A DNA stretch of 64,000 nt from Physella acuta (Eukaryota > Mollusca > Gastropoda > Physidae). Of this stretch, positions 23,752 to 31,461 are shown piece by piece. The DNA is taken from assembly GCF_028476545.1 (NCBI RefSeq), contig NW_026733018.1, forward strand, positions 1-64,000. Reading direction: 5' to 3'. Both the position numbers and the translations under genes were made by a program. Positions within the stretch are counted from its first letter, which is position 1, and every line of letters begins with the position of its first letter. Below the pieces are notes generated by a model that saw only the letters and a list, made by a program, of their open reading frames with translations, ran no database searches and was not told the origin of the DNA.

Positions 23752-26187
23752 TCCATTACCAAATGAAGTTGTTTGGTATGTGTAGTATGTAGGAGGCTGT
23801 AGTGTATATCCTAGTTGTAGATAGACCAACACCTGTAAGATATGTTTGATATATTTGGTGGTGTGTACAAATTCACCAGATATCAGACATGTCACAACAG
23901 AGGTTGGATAGTCATCAGTGTCGTCAGTCCACCACAATCCTTGCCATTACCCTTTTGTTGTAGAATGCTAATAATTTGTATGTTACCTAGATAGTTATGT
24001 CTTACTAGCCTCTATTGTTCCCTCAAGGATAACTGTTGAGCAAGTTTGTTTTATTTCCAGGTATATATTAAAAAGTCAAATCTTTATTTCTTTTATTCAA
24101 AAATCAAATGCAGCAAACAAGTATAAAGTGAAGCTTTATTTTTTTCATTTTGATTCATAATAATAATGTAATAAACACATGCAAATTTTAGCATTATGTT
24201 TAAAAATTATTTCAATTTATATGTTTATTTTACAAGATTATATTTTAGTTTTAAACAATATTTTTTTCTAGAAAGCTGATGAAGATCTTGACTTTGAAGA
24301 GCAAATTTTGGAAGCTGCCAAATCTATAGCTGCAGCAACTGCTGCATTAGTTAAATCTGCATCAGCAGCTCAAAGAGAGCTTGTGGCACAGGGTAAAGTT
24401 GGTTCAACTTATACTAGACATGCTGTTGATGAAGATGGTCAGTGGTCACAAGGCCTTATTTCTGCGGTAAGTTGCTTAGAGATGCTGTATTAGCTTAAAA
24501 TAACTAGAATAAGGTCTAAATAAAGTGGTCAAGTATTGGCTTAAACTTAGCCTGTAGAATCTTCAAAAGAAAATTTATGGTACAGTATTCTATTTATGGT
24601 ACCTGAACAGTTTAAAGTCCTCATAGAATTAAATGTGATACCAATCTTACTCCAGTTTAAATTATGTCTAATATCTTTCAGAAGGAATGAGTAAGTGTTA
24701 ACTTTGACTGCTGTTTTTATAAAATTGTATTTCTGTGATGTATTTAGTTGTTTTTGTTTTGTGTTTAAGGGAAAATTATAACTTGAATTCATTTTTCATC
24801 AATGTGATTTACAAAAATGTACCCTTATTTTATAGCCCTTGTGAGGGTGGGGGTTTTGAAGAAGATGAAAATCCAACACAAGTTCAAGTCAAAATATAAT
24901 GTTCTTTATTAAAAATTTACATAATCAACTTCCTAACTAACTAATCTACATTATACTACTACCACTTCTATCTAACTGTTCCCTAGTTCTACATATGTCA
25001 GACCGTCTCTACCTAACTCTGATCGTTCTCTTTGCTAGCTAACTATCAACTGCCTGGCCTAACTGCAGACCCACGCTTCAGTGGACAGCTGACCGTCCCA
25101 TGTGACCGGTCAGCTCCTGTACTTTCATTGGTCTCTCTAACCAACTAGCTATAGCCTGTTTCTTTTAACTTCTTCTACTTGACCTAAACTAGCGTCATCA
25201 CAGCCCTAGTTCCAACTTTTATACCCAATCTTAGTTTATCTGTAACATGTTTATCAATAACACATGAACATATCAATATACTTGACAATGAGCGTTGAAT
25301 GTTTAATCATTCTTAGGCCAAAATGGTTGCTGCAGCAACTCATAGCCTTTGTGAGGCAGCCAATGCTATGGTGCAAGGTCACGCCAGTGAAGAAAGATTG
25401 ATTGCTTCAGCTAAAGAGGTAGCTGGATCAACAGCTCAACTCTTGATGGCATGTAAGGTCAAGGCTGACCCAGGATCAATGGCAATGCAGCGGTTACAGG
25501 TATGTTTTTTATTTTGACTTTGGTGAACATATTAGTCTGTAAAATCTGATAACTTTTTAATTTATGAACAAAATTGAAATATAATTTTACTTTATTTACA
25601 TTGCACAATTGTAAAATTTTACCATTTCAGAATATATTATTAAAAAAAAATATTCAATATAAAAAACACCCACCCCGAACTTTTCATTAAAATTTGAAAC
25701 AAATTAGTGATAAAACTATTCAACCTTTGAAAAAGTTCTATTGGCTAAAGTTTTAAAAAAATGGTATGTTCATTATGGTGATTGTAACCAAAAATTTAAT
25801 AAAGCATTAGGTTTTTGACAAAAATCTCAAAGTGGTGTTATAATATTCCAGTCTGCTGGCAATGCTGTAAAGAGAGCAACTGAAGCACTAGTGCGTGCAG
25901 CTCAACAAGCTAAAGACTACAATGATGATGAATCTAGTTTAACTGTCAATAAAAGAATGGTTGGGGGCATTGCACAGGTAAGAAATATTGACTTAATAAG
26001 AGCATTAATCTGTCATGATTGTAATCCATGGGTGTACTTTATTGCTGAAATCTGCTGCTCATTTCAGGAAATTCAAGCTCAAGAAGAGATTTTAAGAAAA
26101 GAAAAAGAACTTATTGATGCCAGAAAGAGATTGATGAAAATTCGACAAGACAGATATAAAGATCGACCTCCTGAAGATGATGATTGA
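417..26187 (+). CDS. TLN: Talin, C-terminal part (23 exons; 5' part lies left of the window)
   Basis: Talin is the cytoplasmic adaptor that links integrin tails to F-actin and, through cryptic helices, to vinculin. Twenty-three exons with GT-AG borders join without a phase break into 3,303 nt: 1,100 residues plus stop. I matched them from memory to vertebrate talin-1: R8, the last R7 helix, R9, R10, R11, R12, R13 (the I/LWEQ actin-binding module) and the C-terminal dimerisation helix. Diagnostic stretches are [60 protein letters not shown] and [20 protein letters not shown]. The N-terminal FERM head and R1-R7 must lie to the left. I see no internal stop or frameshift, so the gene looks intact. 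Introns range from about 80 bp to 4.8 kb and carry most of the repeats in the left 26 kb. Identity as talin is essentially certain; TLN1 versus TLN2 is not meaningful outside vertebrates. Confidence 0.97.
561..5109 (+). other. Talin intron a, 4.5 kb
   Basis: AT-rich intron. It holds a T-run followed by a G-run near 1,240-1,267, a diffuse AT-rich stretch near 2,010-2,060, and one hAT-type MITE at 4,305-4,520. I see no exon-like coding stretch: the exon at 417-560 joins directly to that at 5,110 as in vertebrate talin. Confidence 0.85.
4305..4520. mobile_element. hAT-type MITE, 216 bp
   Basis: Terminal inverted repeats CAGGGGTCTCCAAACT and AGTTTGGAGACCCCTG, with an exact 8-bp duplication ATTTACAT at 4,297-4,304 and 4,521-4,528. 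The 8-bp duplication and CAG...CTG ends place it in the hAT superfamily. The internal GGCCGCAT and CCGGCCCGCGGGCC motifs are typical of widespread hAT MITEs. The short open frame across it is part of the element. Confidence 0.93.
5110..5271 (+). CDS. TLN: Talin exon b (R8)
   Basis: 162 nt, phase 0 to 0. It begins [20 protein letters not shown] and includes [20 protein letters not shown], almost identical to vertebrate talin R8, which binds RIAM, DLC1 and vinculin in vertebrates. Borders AATAG|GTG and AAG|GTGACT. Confidence 0.97.
5368..5508 (+). CDS. TLN: Talin exon c (end of R8)
   Basis: 141 nt, phase 0 to 0, 47 residues from [14 protein letters not shown] to SAKISMQ. It completes R8 and returns to the R7 bundle. 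Confidence 0.97.
5593..5774 (+). CDS. TLN: Talin exon d (last R7 helix)
   Basis: 182 nt, phase 0 to 2. It contains [20 protein letters not shown] and [16 protein letters not shown], matching the helix that closes R7 after the R8 insertion in vertebrate talin. Confidence 0.96.
5871..6003 (+). CDS. TLN: Talin exon e (start of R9)
   Basis: 133 nt, phase 2 to 0. It contains [20 protein letters not shown], the first R9 helix. In vertebrates R9 masks the integrin-binding site of the FERM head in the autoinhibited form. Confidence 0.96.
6136..6237 (+). CDS. TLN: Talin exon f (R9)
   Basis: 102 nt, phase 0 to 0, 34 residues from [13 protein letters not shown] to EEPQNLGHL. Confidence 0.95.
6532..6702 (+). 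CDS. TLN: Talin exon g (R9)
   Basis: 171 nt, phase 0 to 0. It contains [19 protein letters not shown] and [18 protein letters not shown], aligned to the central R9 helices. Confidence 0.96.
6810..6956 (+). CDS. TLN: Talin exon h (R9)
   Basis: 147 nt, phase 0 to 0. It contains [20 protein letters not shown], the R9 C-terminal helix. Confidence 0.96.
7037..7150 (+). CDS. TLN: Talin exon i (start of R10)
   Basis: 114 nt, phase 0 to 0. It contains [20 protein letters not shown], matching the vertebrate SFVDYQTTMVRTAK segment. Confidence 0.96.
7329..7448 (+). CDS. TLN: Talin exon j (R10)
   Basis: 120 nt, phase 0 to 0. It contains [18 protein letters not shown]. Confidence 0.96.
7994..8140 (+). 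CDS. TLN: Talin exon k (R10)
   Basis: 147 nt, phase 0 to 0. It contains [20 protein letters not shown]. The donor is AAA|GTGTGT. Confidence 0.95.
8362..8580 (+). mobile_element. tRNA-headed SINE, family 1 (in talin intron)
   Basis: A tRNA-like head (GGTAAAGCTCCTGGTTGCTG near the left end) is followed by a body containing AAAATCAAACAACTGCTGCC and a tail with GCGGCCTATATGG. Related copies lie at 20,506-20,779 (opposite strand) and 37,166-38,035. The match across three copies is direct; the tRNA origin is inferred from the box-A-like and box-B-like spacing. Confidence 0.65.
8948..9114 (+). CDS. TLN: Talin exon l (end of R10)
   Basis: 167 nt, phase 0 to 2. It contains [20 protein letters not shown] and [12 protein letters not shown], one of the most conserved talin stretches. 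Confidence 0.98.
9639..9965 (-). mobile_element. Non-autonomous rolling-circle-like (Helentron/Helitron-like) element
   Basis: On the minus strand it opens with a TATATA-rich end followed by TTCTCTTCTGGGAG. It closes with the perfect hairpin GCGGCGTATGATACGCCGC and GGGCCGGCTCGTT. The same ends and interior recur at 28,990-29,315 and 29,316-29,696, where two copies lie head to tail. A 3' hairpin and tandem head-to-tail copies suit rolling-circle elements, but I see no coding remnant. The class is therefore an inference. Confidence 0.5.
9966..10258. repeat. GTTTGT-type minisatellite followed by (TA)n
   Basis: About 180 bp of degenerate GTTTGTGTTT repeats run into a 63-bp (TA)n tract at 10,196-10,258. 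The same arrangement recurs at 47,720-48,094. The long open frames across it are artefacts of low complexity. Confidence 0.85.
10683..10866 (+). CDS. TLN: Talin exon m (R11)
   Basis: 184 nt, phase 2 to 0. It contains [20 protein letters not shown] and [20 protein letters not shown], an R11 segment with the [12 protein letters not shown] signature. Confidence 0.98.
11069..11194 (+). CDS. TLN: Talin exon n (R11)
   Basis: 126 nt, phase 0 to 0. [20 protein letters not shown] matches vertebrate R11. Confidence 0.97.
11195..14913 (+). other. Talin intron n, 3.7 kb
   Basis: AT-rich sequence. I find no exon, element with recognisable ends or tandem array in it. Confidence 0.7.
14914..15030 (+). CDS. 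TLN: Talin exon o (R11)
   Basis: 117 nt, phase 0 to 0. [20 protein letters not shown] is followed by [18 protein letters not shown]. The exon itself starts GTAATGG and so resembles a donor, but homology fixes the acceptor CCAG. Confidence 0.97.
15133..15318 (+). CDS. TLN: Talin exon p (R12)
   Basis: 186 nt, phase 0 to 0. It contains [20 protein letters not shown], the R12 signature. Confidence 0.97.
15453..15557 (+). CDS. TLN: Talin exon q (R12)
   Basis: 105 nt, phase 0 to 0, 35 residues ending [10 protein letters not shown], equivalent to the vertebrate GYLELLDHVLL segment. Confidence 0.95.
15929..16046. repeat. Small foldback repeat
   Basis: Two arms of about 40 bp (15,929-15,968 and 16,006-16,046) are inverted copies sharing ATTTAAATAACTATAAAGAA, with a spacer of about 37 bp. 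It would form a long hairpin in the talin pre-mRNA and may be a miniature foldback transposon. Confidence 0.7.
16085..16318 (+). mobile_element. SINE family 2 body, head missing or diverged
   Basis: It shares the block GACCACACTATC, TTCATA, GGTCACGAAACA and TGAACTCTACTTCACCTGCC with the full-length copy at 46,745-46,986. The shared block is in the opposite orientation there relative to the tRNA-like head. The open frame across it on the minus strand is incidental. Confidence 0.6.
16800..17800. repeat. Diverged tandem duplication of unknown origin
   Basis: Blocks at about 17,466-17,590 and 17,620-17,750 align as old direct copies (GCCTGATTCAAT versus GCCTGGTTCAAT; TTAGAACAAACTTAGG versus TTTAAACAAACGTAGG). 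A third, weaker relative lies at about 16,845-16,965. Base composition is clearly richer in GC than the surrounding intron. I recognise no element family. Confidence 0.45.
18244..18349 (+). CDS. TLN: Talin exon r (end of R12)
   Basis: 106 nt, phase 0 to 1. It contains [20 protein letters not shown], matching the vertebrate GHSKRVAGSVTELIQAAEAM helix. Confidence 0.97.
18350..23147 (+). other. Talin intron r, 4.8 kb
   Basis: The longest talin intron in the window. It contains one SINE (20,506-20,779, minus strand) and a short GC-rich patch near 20,180. I see no alternative exon with both splice sites and an open, talin-like frame. Confidence 0.7.
20506..20779 (-). mobile_element. tRNA-headed SINE, family 1
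   Basis: On the minus strand the head reads GGGGCGGTACAGCTCATGG and then AGAGATCAAACCC, followed by the same body as at 8,362 (ATCAAACAACT, GGACAAAGGCTATG). It is one of the fuller copies of the family in the window. Confidence 0.65.
23148..23272 (+). CDS. TLN: Talin exon s (start of R13)
   Basis: 125 nt, phase 1 to 0. [18 protein letters not shown] is near-identical to the vertebrate start of R13. Confidence 0.98.
23559..23749. repeat. (TA)n/(TGTA)n microsatellite
   Basis: 191 bp of TA with an internal TGTGTATATA block, within a talin intron. All open frames across it are artefacts. Confidence 0.97.
24272..24466 (+). CDS. TLN: Talin exon t (R13, I/LWEQ core)
   Basis: 195 nt, phase 0 to 0. 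It contains [34 protein letters not shown] and [11 protein letters not shown]. This is the heart of the I/LWEQ (THATCH) actin-binding site. Confidence 0.99.
24840..25202 (-). mobile_element. Solo LTR of an LTR retrotransposon (fossil)
   Basis: 363 bp bounded by TG and CA, flanked by an exact 5-bp duplication GCCCT (24,835-24,839 and 25,203-25,207). An AATAAA lies near its 3' end when read on the minus strand, so the LTR is probably antisense to talin. There is no internal retroviral-type sequence, so this is a recombined relic. The still-perfect duplication suggests it is not very old. LTR superfamily not determined. Confidence 0.75.
25317..25499 (+). CDS. TLN: Talin exon u (R13)
   Basis: 183 nt, phase 0 to 0. 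It contains [20 protein letters not shown] and [14 protein letters not shown]. Confidence 0.99.
25852..25977 (+). CDS. TLN: Talin exon v (R13)
   Basis: 126 nt, phase 0 to 0. It contains [20 protein letters not shown] and ends KRMVGGIAQ. Confidence 0.98.
26068..26187 (+). CDS. TLN: Talin terminal exon w (dimerisation helix)
   Basis: 120 nt including stop. It contains [20 protein letters not shown], the antiparallel coiled-coil dimerisation helix, and ends with an acidic PPEDDD tail and TGA. Confidence 0.99.
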   Translation, partial: EIQAQEEILRKEKELIDARKRLMKIRQDRYKDRPPEDDD

Positions 26188-27322
26188 AGTTAATTTTGCA
26201 CAACTCTTAATTTTTTACAATCTCAGTTATGCTTATTTTAAAGTTTTTCTCTCTAAATAATTCACTTTGTTTTCATTACATTTTTTCATATTTTTTTTTT
26301 AGTGTAACATTGTGTTTATCATTAAAAATTGATACACTTTTTAAACTGTCTGTCATCACAAATAGCCAGTAGAAAATAGTCTTCAAAATCTGTGCTTTGC
26401 ATGGTGACTTTTAGTTTAAAACTAATTTAAAAATTAATAGAAGTTTGTATATTTTGCTGAATTTAACCATTTTATACATCTTAATAATCTTGAACATTAA
26501 AATGATGTTTAAGATTGTACTGATATTAAGGTAATTTTGTTTCCATATTTGCAAGTATAGTCCCATATTAAGGTGCTAATTTTATGCTGTACACTTTACC
26601 TGATGTGATATCCCTTATAGCTGTCACTTTTACTTTGTTATAAAGGCATGTTTATGTATTATTTGTTTTTTAATCTGACATAAAATATCTTGTAATGTTA
26701 AAGTTAGATGTATTATTTCAATGTTAAATGCACTTGTTATAATGTAACATATCTGAAGCATGTTGCTTTTAAAATGTGCTTTTGTTTACAATACTGTAAT
26801 AGTTGGTACTTTGCTAACATTAAAGTAATTTTAAGTTTTTTTTTTTTTTTTTTGACAACATTTTTTAAGGTTTTAATCAATTTTACTGACCTACAATTTC
26901 ACTTATTATTGAACAGAATAATCTGTAGTCAGTAGTATAGTTTTTTTTAACAAAACTATTTATTTTTTTTTATTTTGCAGAACATGCAACTTTAAAGTTG
27001 AAGCTTTTCTAAAAAAAAAAAAAAAAACATTTAAAACTTAATGGGTCTACATCTATATATATATATATATATATTATTATATTCTCTGTTGATTCATTTT
27101 CCCATCTTTAATGAAGGTTTTATTCTCATAACAATGACATTATACTGTAGAAAGAGCATAATTTTAAAATTCTAAATGAAAGGATAATATGATCATGAGA
27201 GCTACTGGTCAGCAAAGTGGATCTTAATCAGGCTACCAGTTACTGTAAATAGGTGAAGATGCATAACGCTTTGCCAAAACGCTGCCTAATTTGATACCTA
27301 TATAAATTTATATATATATATA

Positions 27323-27357
<35 letters not shown>

Positions 27358-28020
27358 CAGCATTTTTCCGTATTTGTGCAATGTTGACAATTTAACTCCC
27401 ATTGTTGCTTTACTAAAGTGATAGTTGTTACATAAACCAAGAGCACATGACTATTAATACTGTTAAGTAGTTTGATAAAGACAGGAATATCAAGACATTT
27501 GTCATTACTTTGAAAAATTGATGCTACCTCTAGAACTATGCTCTATGCTTTTGTAATGCCTTTAGTGAGTGTTTTTGTAGTCATACCTAGTTTAGCTACC
27601 ACACAGTGTAGATTGTCAGTTTTTTTTTTCTAACATTTTGGATAACCAGTATTTGAACATGATGAATGATAAAAAAATGATATTAAAATACTTTAAACAT
27701 GTAACATTGCTAAAAAGGTGTAGGCTGGATATGAAACAAACACCATTTTAAATGCCACCGACAGAGATCATTTTGCTTCCTACCCCCTGATCCACAATTT
27801 TGAACACATTTTTATACCTCTAGCTAAAGATGTACCTACAAATGACTTGCTTCAGAACTAAAACTATTTATTAACTTTAATATTTACTGTATTATTATAA
27901 TAATTTAATATACACTATATACAATTTGACTGCTCTAAGCCAGACTTAAATATAGTCCATATCTGCATTGCTGCAACTATCATTATGTAATACACTATTG
28001 AAATAAAATAACAATTACTT
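26188..28020 (+). other. TLN: Talin 3' UTR
   Basis: AT-rich, no coding potential. It contains (TA)n tracts at about 27,053-27,074 and 27,303-27,357. The first canonical AATAAA downstream of the stop that I found is at 28,002, so the UTR is inferred to be about 1.8 kb. Earlier ATTAAA variants (near 26,320, 26,498 and 26,820) could give shorter forms. Confidence 0.6.
28002..28007 (+). promoter_or_regulatory. TLN: Poly(A) signal of talin
   Basis: AATAAA followed within 20 nt by TGTGGTAGTTTTGTT, a GT-rich downstream element. Confidence 0.6.
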
Positions 28021-28639
28021 GTGGTAGTTTTGTTATTTATAGAACAACTCATAAATATGTATGTATATATATTTATATATGAGAAATATAAATATATTTA
28101 TATGTATGTATATATCAATATAATAATATAAACTAAAATAATTATTAAATAGGGACTGTCCAATGGAACAAGTAAGTAAAACAAATGTAATTATTTTCAC
28201 TGAACTGCAGCAGATGAAAAAGAAAAGGCATTGAAATAGATTAAGGCCCAACTAACACAGCACTCTATTGTTCTCTAAGAAGATTAAGCTAAAGTTGGCA
28301 ATGACAGTTTACAATTCACAAGGACAAGCTTAAGACATCTGGTTAAAAAATTGTTTTTTTATAACAAGAAATATTTAAATTATAAAGATGTTACGCTGTC
28401 TTGTAAGTTGTTTACATCTTAGTGATGTCCCTTGAATGTCAAGTCTCTGTGTACTGCTGGCCAATTTGTTGAGGTCAGCGAGTTTGCTATAAATGAATAT
28501 TGAGAGAGGACGTGTTGACACCATTAAGTGCCGCACCGGGTGACACCCGACCTCGCTACGCCACTGAATAGAATAGACTAGCTTCAAATCCCGTCGTAAG
28601 ATAGGCGCATTTAAACATATACCCACTACGCGTTTTGTT

Positions 28640-28790
28640 ATACTTCCAGGCATCTCTCCCGGGGGGGTCGGAAATTTTTTACCCCCCCCCCCCTGAACGA
28701 AATGAAATTTATATATTTTAACAGTGTCCGCTCCCCCCCCCCCCCCCCCGGAGAAAAAAGTCTGGTGGAAGAAACACTGCTTCCAGATGT
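28640..28790. repeat. Isolated relic of the C-rich module
   Basis: It contains CAGTGTCCGCTC, a long C-run, GGAGAAAAAAGTCTGG and AAGAAACACTG, all also present in the composite repeat at 29.8-33.5 kb and at 44,430-44,590. Confidence 0.6.
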
Positions 28791-28989
28791 ATACCTCAGT
28801 TCAAAGGATAGATGATATAACAACATGGAATGACTAAATGAAGTAATATGTTAATTCAAAATGATTACCTTTCTTTGGTACAGTTAAAACCCGTTAATCT
28901 CTCTTACATTACATTTCATACAAATAGACGAACTTAGCCAAATATTATATTAGCTGCACTACGCCTATTAAACCATTCACTAACCATGT

Positions 28990-29315
28990 TCACCTCAACC
29001 TTATACCATCCATTCCCCCACCCCAACCCCCTCACATGGTTTGGTGAGCTGTGGTTCACGCTTAATTTTTACAATCATCGAGCCGGGTTTGGTGACGGCT
29101 GTTAGGGGCAGATAATTTAGTTTGAAACGATTTTAAACTTAAGAGGAGGTAACTAAGAGGAGGCTGCTTTCACGTGGGGGGGAGGGGGGGTTTAGTGTTT
29201 TAAAGCAAATATTTTTAGTGGCAGCATTGATACTGTCGAATTCACACATTATGAATACTGAAAAGTAGAAAAAACAACTAAATAGCGGCGTATGATACAT
29301 TGCGGGTCGGCTCGT
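28990..29315 (+). mobile_element. Rolling-circle-like element, 5'-truncated copy
   Basis: It shares GGGGCAGATAATTTAGTTTG, TACTGTCGAATTCACA and the terminal GCGGCGTATGATAC...GGGTCGGCTCGT with the neighbouring copy. Its 3' end abuts the 5' end of that copy directly. Confidence 0.5.
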
Positions 29316-29696
29316 ATATATATAATTCTCTTCTGGGAGACGCTAGAAAACAAGCTGTAAGCGCGCTCCCTACCACCCCCACCCCTACATGGTCTGGTGA
29401 GCTGTAATTCACGATAAATGTTTATAAACAGAGCCGGGTTTAGTGACGACTATTAGGGGCAGATAATTTAGTTTGAAACGATTTTAAACGTAGGAGGGGG
29501 GGGGGACTAAGTGGAGTTTACTTTAACGGGGGGAAGAGGGGGGGTTATCGTCCTTAATGAGCTACTTATAGTGTTTTAAAGAAATATTTTCAGTGGCAGC
29601 GTTGGTACTGTCGAATTCACAAATTATGAATTACTGAAAAGTAGAAAAAAAACAACCACTAAATAGCGGCGTATGATATGCCGCGGGTCGGCTCGT
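29316..29696 (+). mobile_element. Rolling-circle-like element, full-looking copy
   Basis: It starts ATATATATAATTCTCTTCTG and ends with the hairpin GCGGCGTATGATATGCCGC and GGGTCGGCTCGT. About 381 bp, the same layout as the copy at 9,639-9,965. It carries long G-runs internally. Confidence 0.5.
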
Positions 29697-30629
29697 AAGA
29701 TCTAATAGTTATATGTGACTTGTAACTAAATAGGTATTCAAGCTATCGATGATTTTAGAAACCGGATGTAGAGTAATGTACCACTTCCTTTTATGTGAAT
29801 TCGCTCAAAAGTTGAAAGAACTCTACGTAATATTTATATACGAGAAAAATGGCCCGTTGAGGAAGGATACACCGGGCGCTAGGTTGATAGTGCTGTCTAT
29901 TTTCTCTAAACTAAAACCACCCCCCACACACCCCCACCCACCCCCCACACACCACCCCCCAACACACACACACCCCCCCCCCAAAAAAAAAAACATGTCT
30001 ACCGTCCCATTCAAGGAAATATAATTATATACTTTTTCCAGTGTCCGCCCCCTCCCCGAAAATTCTACCCCCGCCACCGAAAATTTCAAGTACCCCACCC
30101 CTCTCCGGGGAGGAAAAAGTCTAAATTAAAACCACCCCCCCCCACTCACCCCCCCCCCCCACTCGACACGGGTTCAAATCTATGTGTTCTAGTCAGTAAC
30201 CAGCCCTCGTCCTAAAGGGCAGTATTTACAACAATGAGTGGCTCAGACGTTCTTACGCGGGGGGGGGGGGGGGGGGGGGGGTGGGGCTTCGCCCCTACCC
30301 GAAGAATTGTATGCAAGAAACTCTTCACGCAAACCACTTAGATTAGACAAAATTTCCTTGTTATTCAATGTTTACTCGATAATCAATGACGTCATATTAC
30401 TGTGTGCACTATCCGGCTTGAGATTATTTTTCTTTAACTTGCTTTCTCTGTTTGTTTGTTTGTTTTTCCAATCAAATCTTGCGATCGAAATTTCTGGCAC
30501 TTCCCAGTTAGCTAGCGCGCTGAAATTTTCAGGGAAGCTTTCTTTTGGATGACCATAGAATATTCAATTGTTATTATTACTAAATTGATCAATGGAAACA
30601 TTTTATTGAGCATTTTAGACCGCTATATA

Positions 30630-30815
30630 ATCTATATATATAATTCTCCTCTGCGAGCCATTAGAAAAAAAACGAGCGACGCGTAGCTCGCCTCTCTCTT
30701 GCCGCGCGCAGTGAAGCGAACGATCCCACGTCGCGACAGGCTTAGGGGCAGATAATTTAGTTTGAACCGACTTTAAACTTACAGGAGGTAACTATTACCA
30801 CTGGTGGCCAGTTTG
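30630..30815 (+). mobile_element. Fragment related to the rolling-circle-like family
   Basis: It starts TCTATATATATAATTCTCCT and contains GGGGCAGATAATTTAGTTTG, as in the copies at 29 kb, but the rest is diverged (GACGCGTAGCTCGCC). No terminal hairpin is seen. Confidence 0.4.
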
Positions 30816-30817
30816 GG

Positions 30818-30910
30818 GGAGACGATATGGTCGAGTGGTTGGGCACACGATTGCTATCCCACTCGACACGGGTTCAATTCTATGTGTTCTAGTCAGTAAC
30901 CAGCCCTCGT
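30818..30910 (+). mobile_element. tRNA-like SINE head, family 3
   Basis: ATATGGTCGAGTGGTTGGGC (box A-like) and ACACGGGTTCAATTC (box B-like) are spaced as in a tRNA. The same box-B half plus tail (TCTAGTCAGTAACCAGCCC) recurs at about 30,160-30,215. No cloverleaf closes fully, so I do not call it a tRNA gene. Confidence 0.5.
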
Positions 30911-31089
30911 CCTAACCGCTATCAACTAACCTCTGACAATCATTCACTTGCGATTGAGACCGAAGAAGAAAGGGTCTCTCGTTTTTTACGAGTTGTCTTT
31001 TTACGAGTTGTCTTCGTTTACCCAAAAAAAAGTGAAAAGATAAAATCGATAGCAAGATTTCAATGCAAACAAACAGACAAAGACTAAAA

Positions 31090-31461
31090 AGTAGAAAATA
31101 ATAATCATTAAAAAAGTTAAAAAAAAACCCACGTTTTCTGATTGAACTTAAAAGTAGAAAATAAATACTATACATCACAATAATGCAAGCGATCACTCTA
31201 CTATAAGCGATGAAAAACGTGGGGCGCCGTGATTTTCTTACAGTTTCTAATACTGTTGACTCTCTACAAGCTCCCTAATAAAAGTCAATAGTATTATCTA
31301 ATCAATAGTAATATAACTTTTACTTCGGCGCCCCACGTTTTTCATCGCTTATAGTAGAGTGATCGCTTGCATTATTGTGATGTATAGTATTTATTTTCTA
31401 CTTTTTAGTTCAATCAGAAAACGTGGGTTTTTAAAACTTTTTTAATGATTATTATTCTACT
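31090..31461. mobile_element. Large foldback (long-inverted-repeat) element
   Basis: Arms at 31,090-31,228 and 31,327-31,461 are near-perfect inverted copies of about 135-139 bp, with a 98-bp spacer. Each inner edge is GGCGCC and CCACGTTTTTCATCGC appears on both sides. It is inserted within the composite repeat. A related, much more diverged structure lies at 46,180-46,560. Confidence 0.8.
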
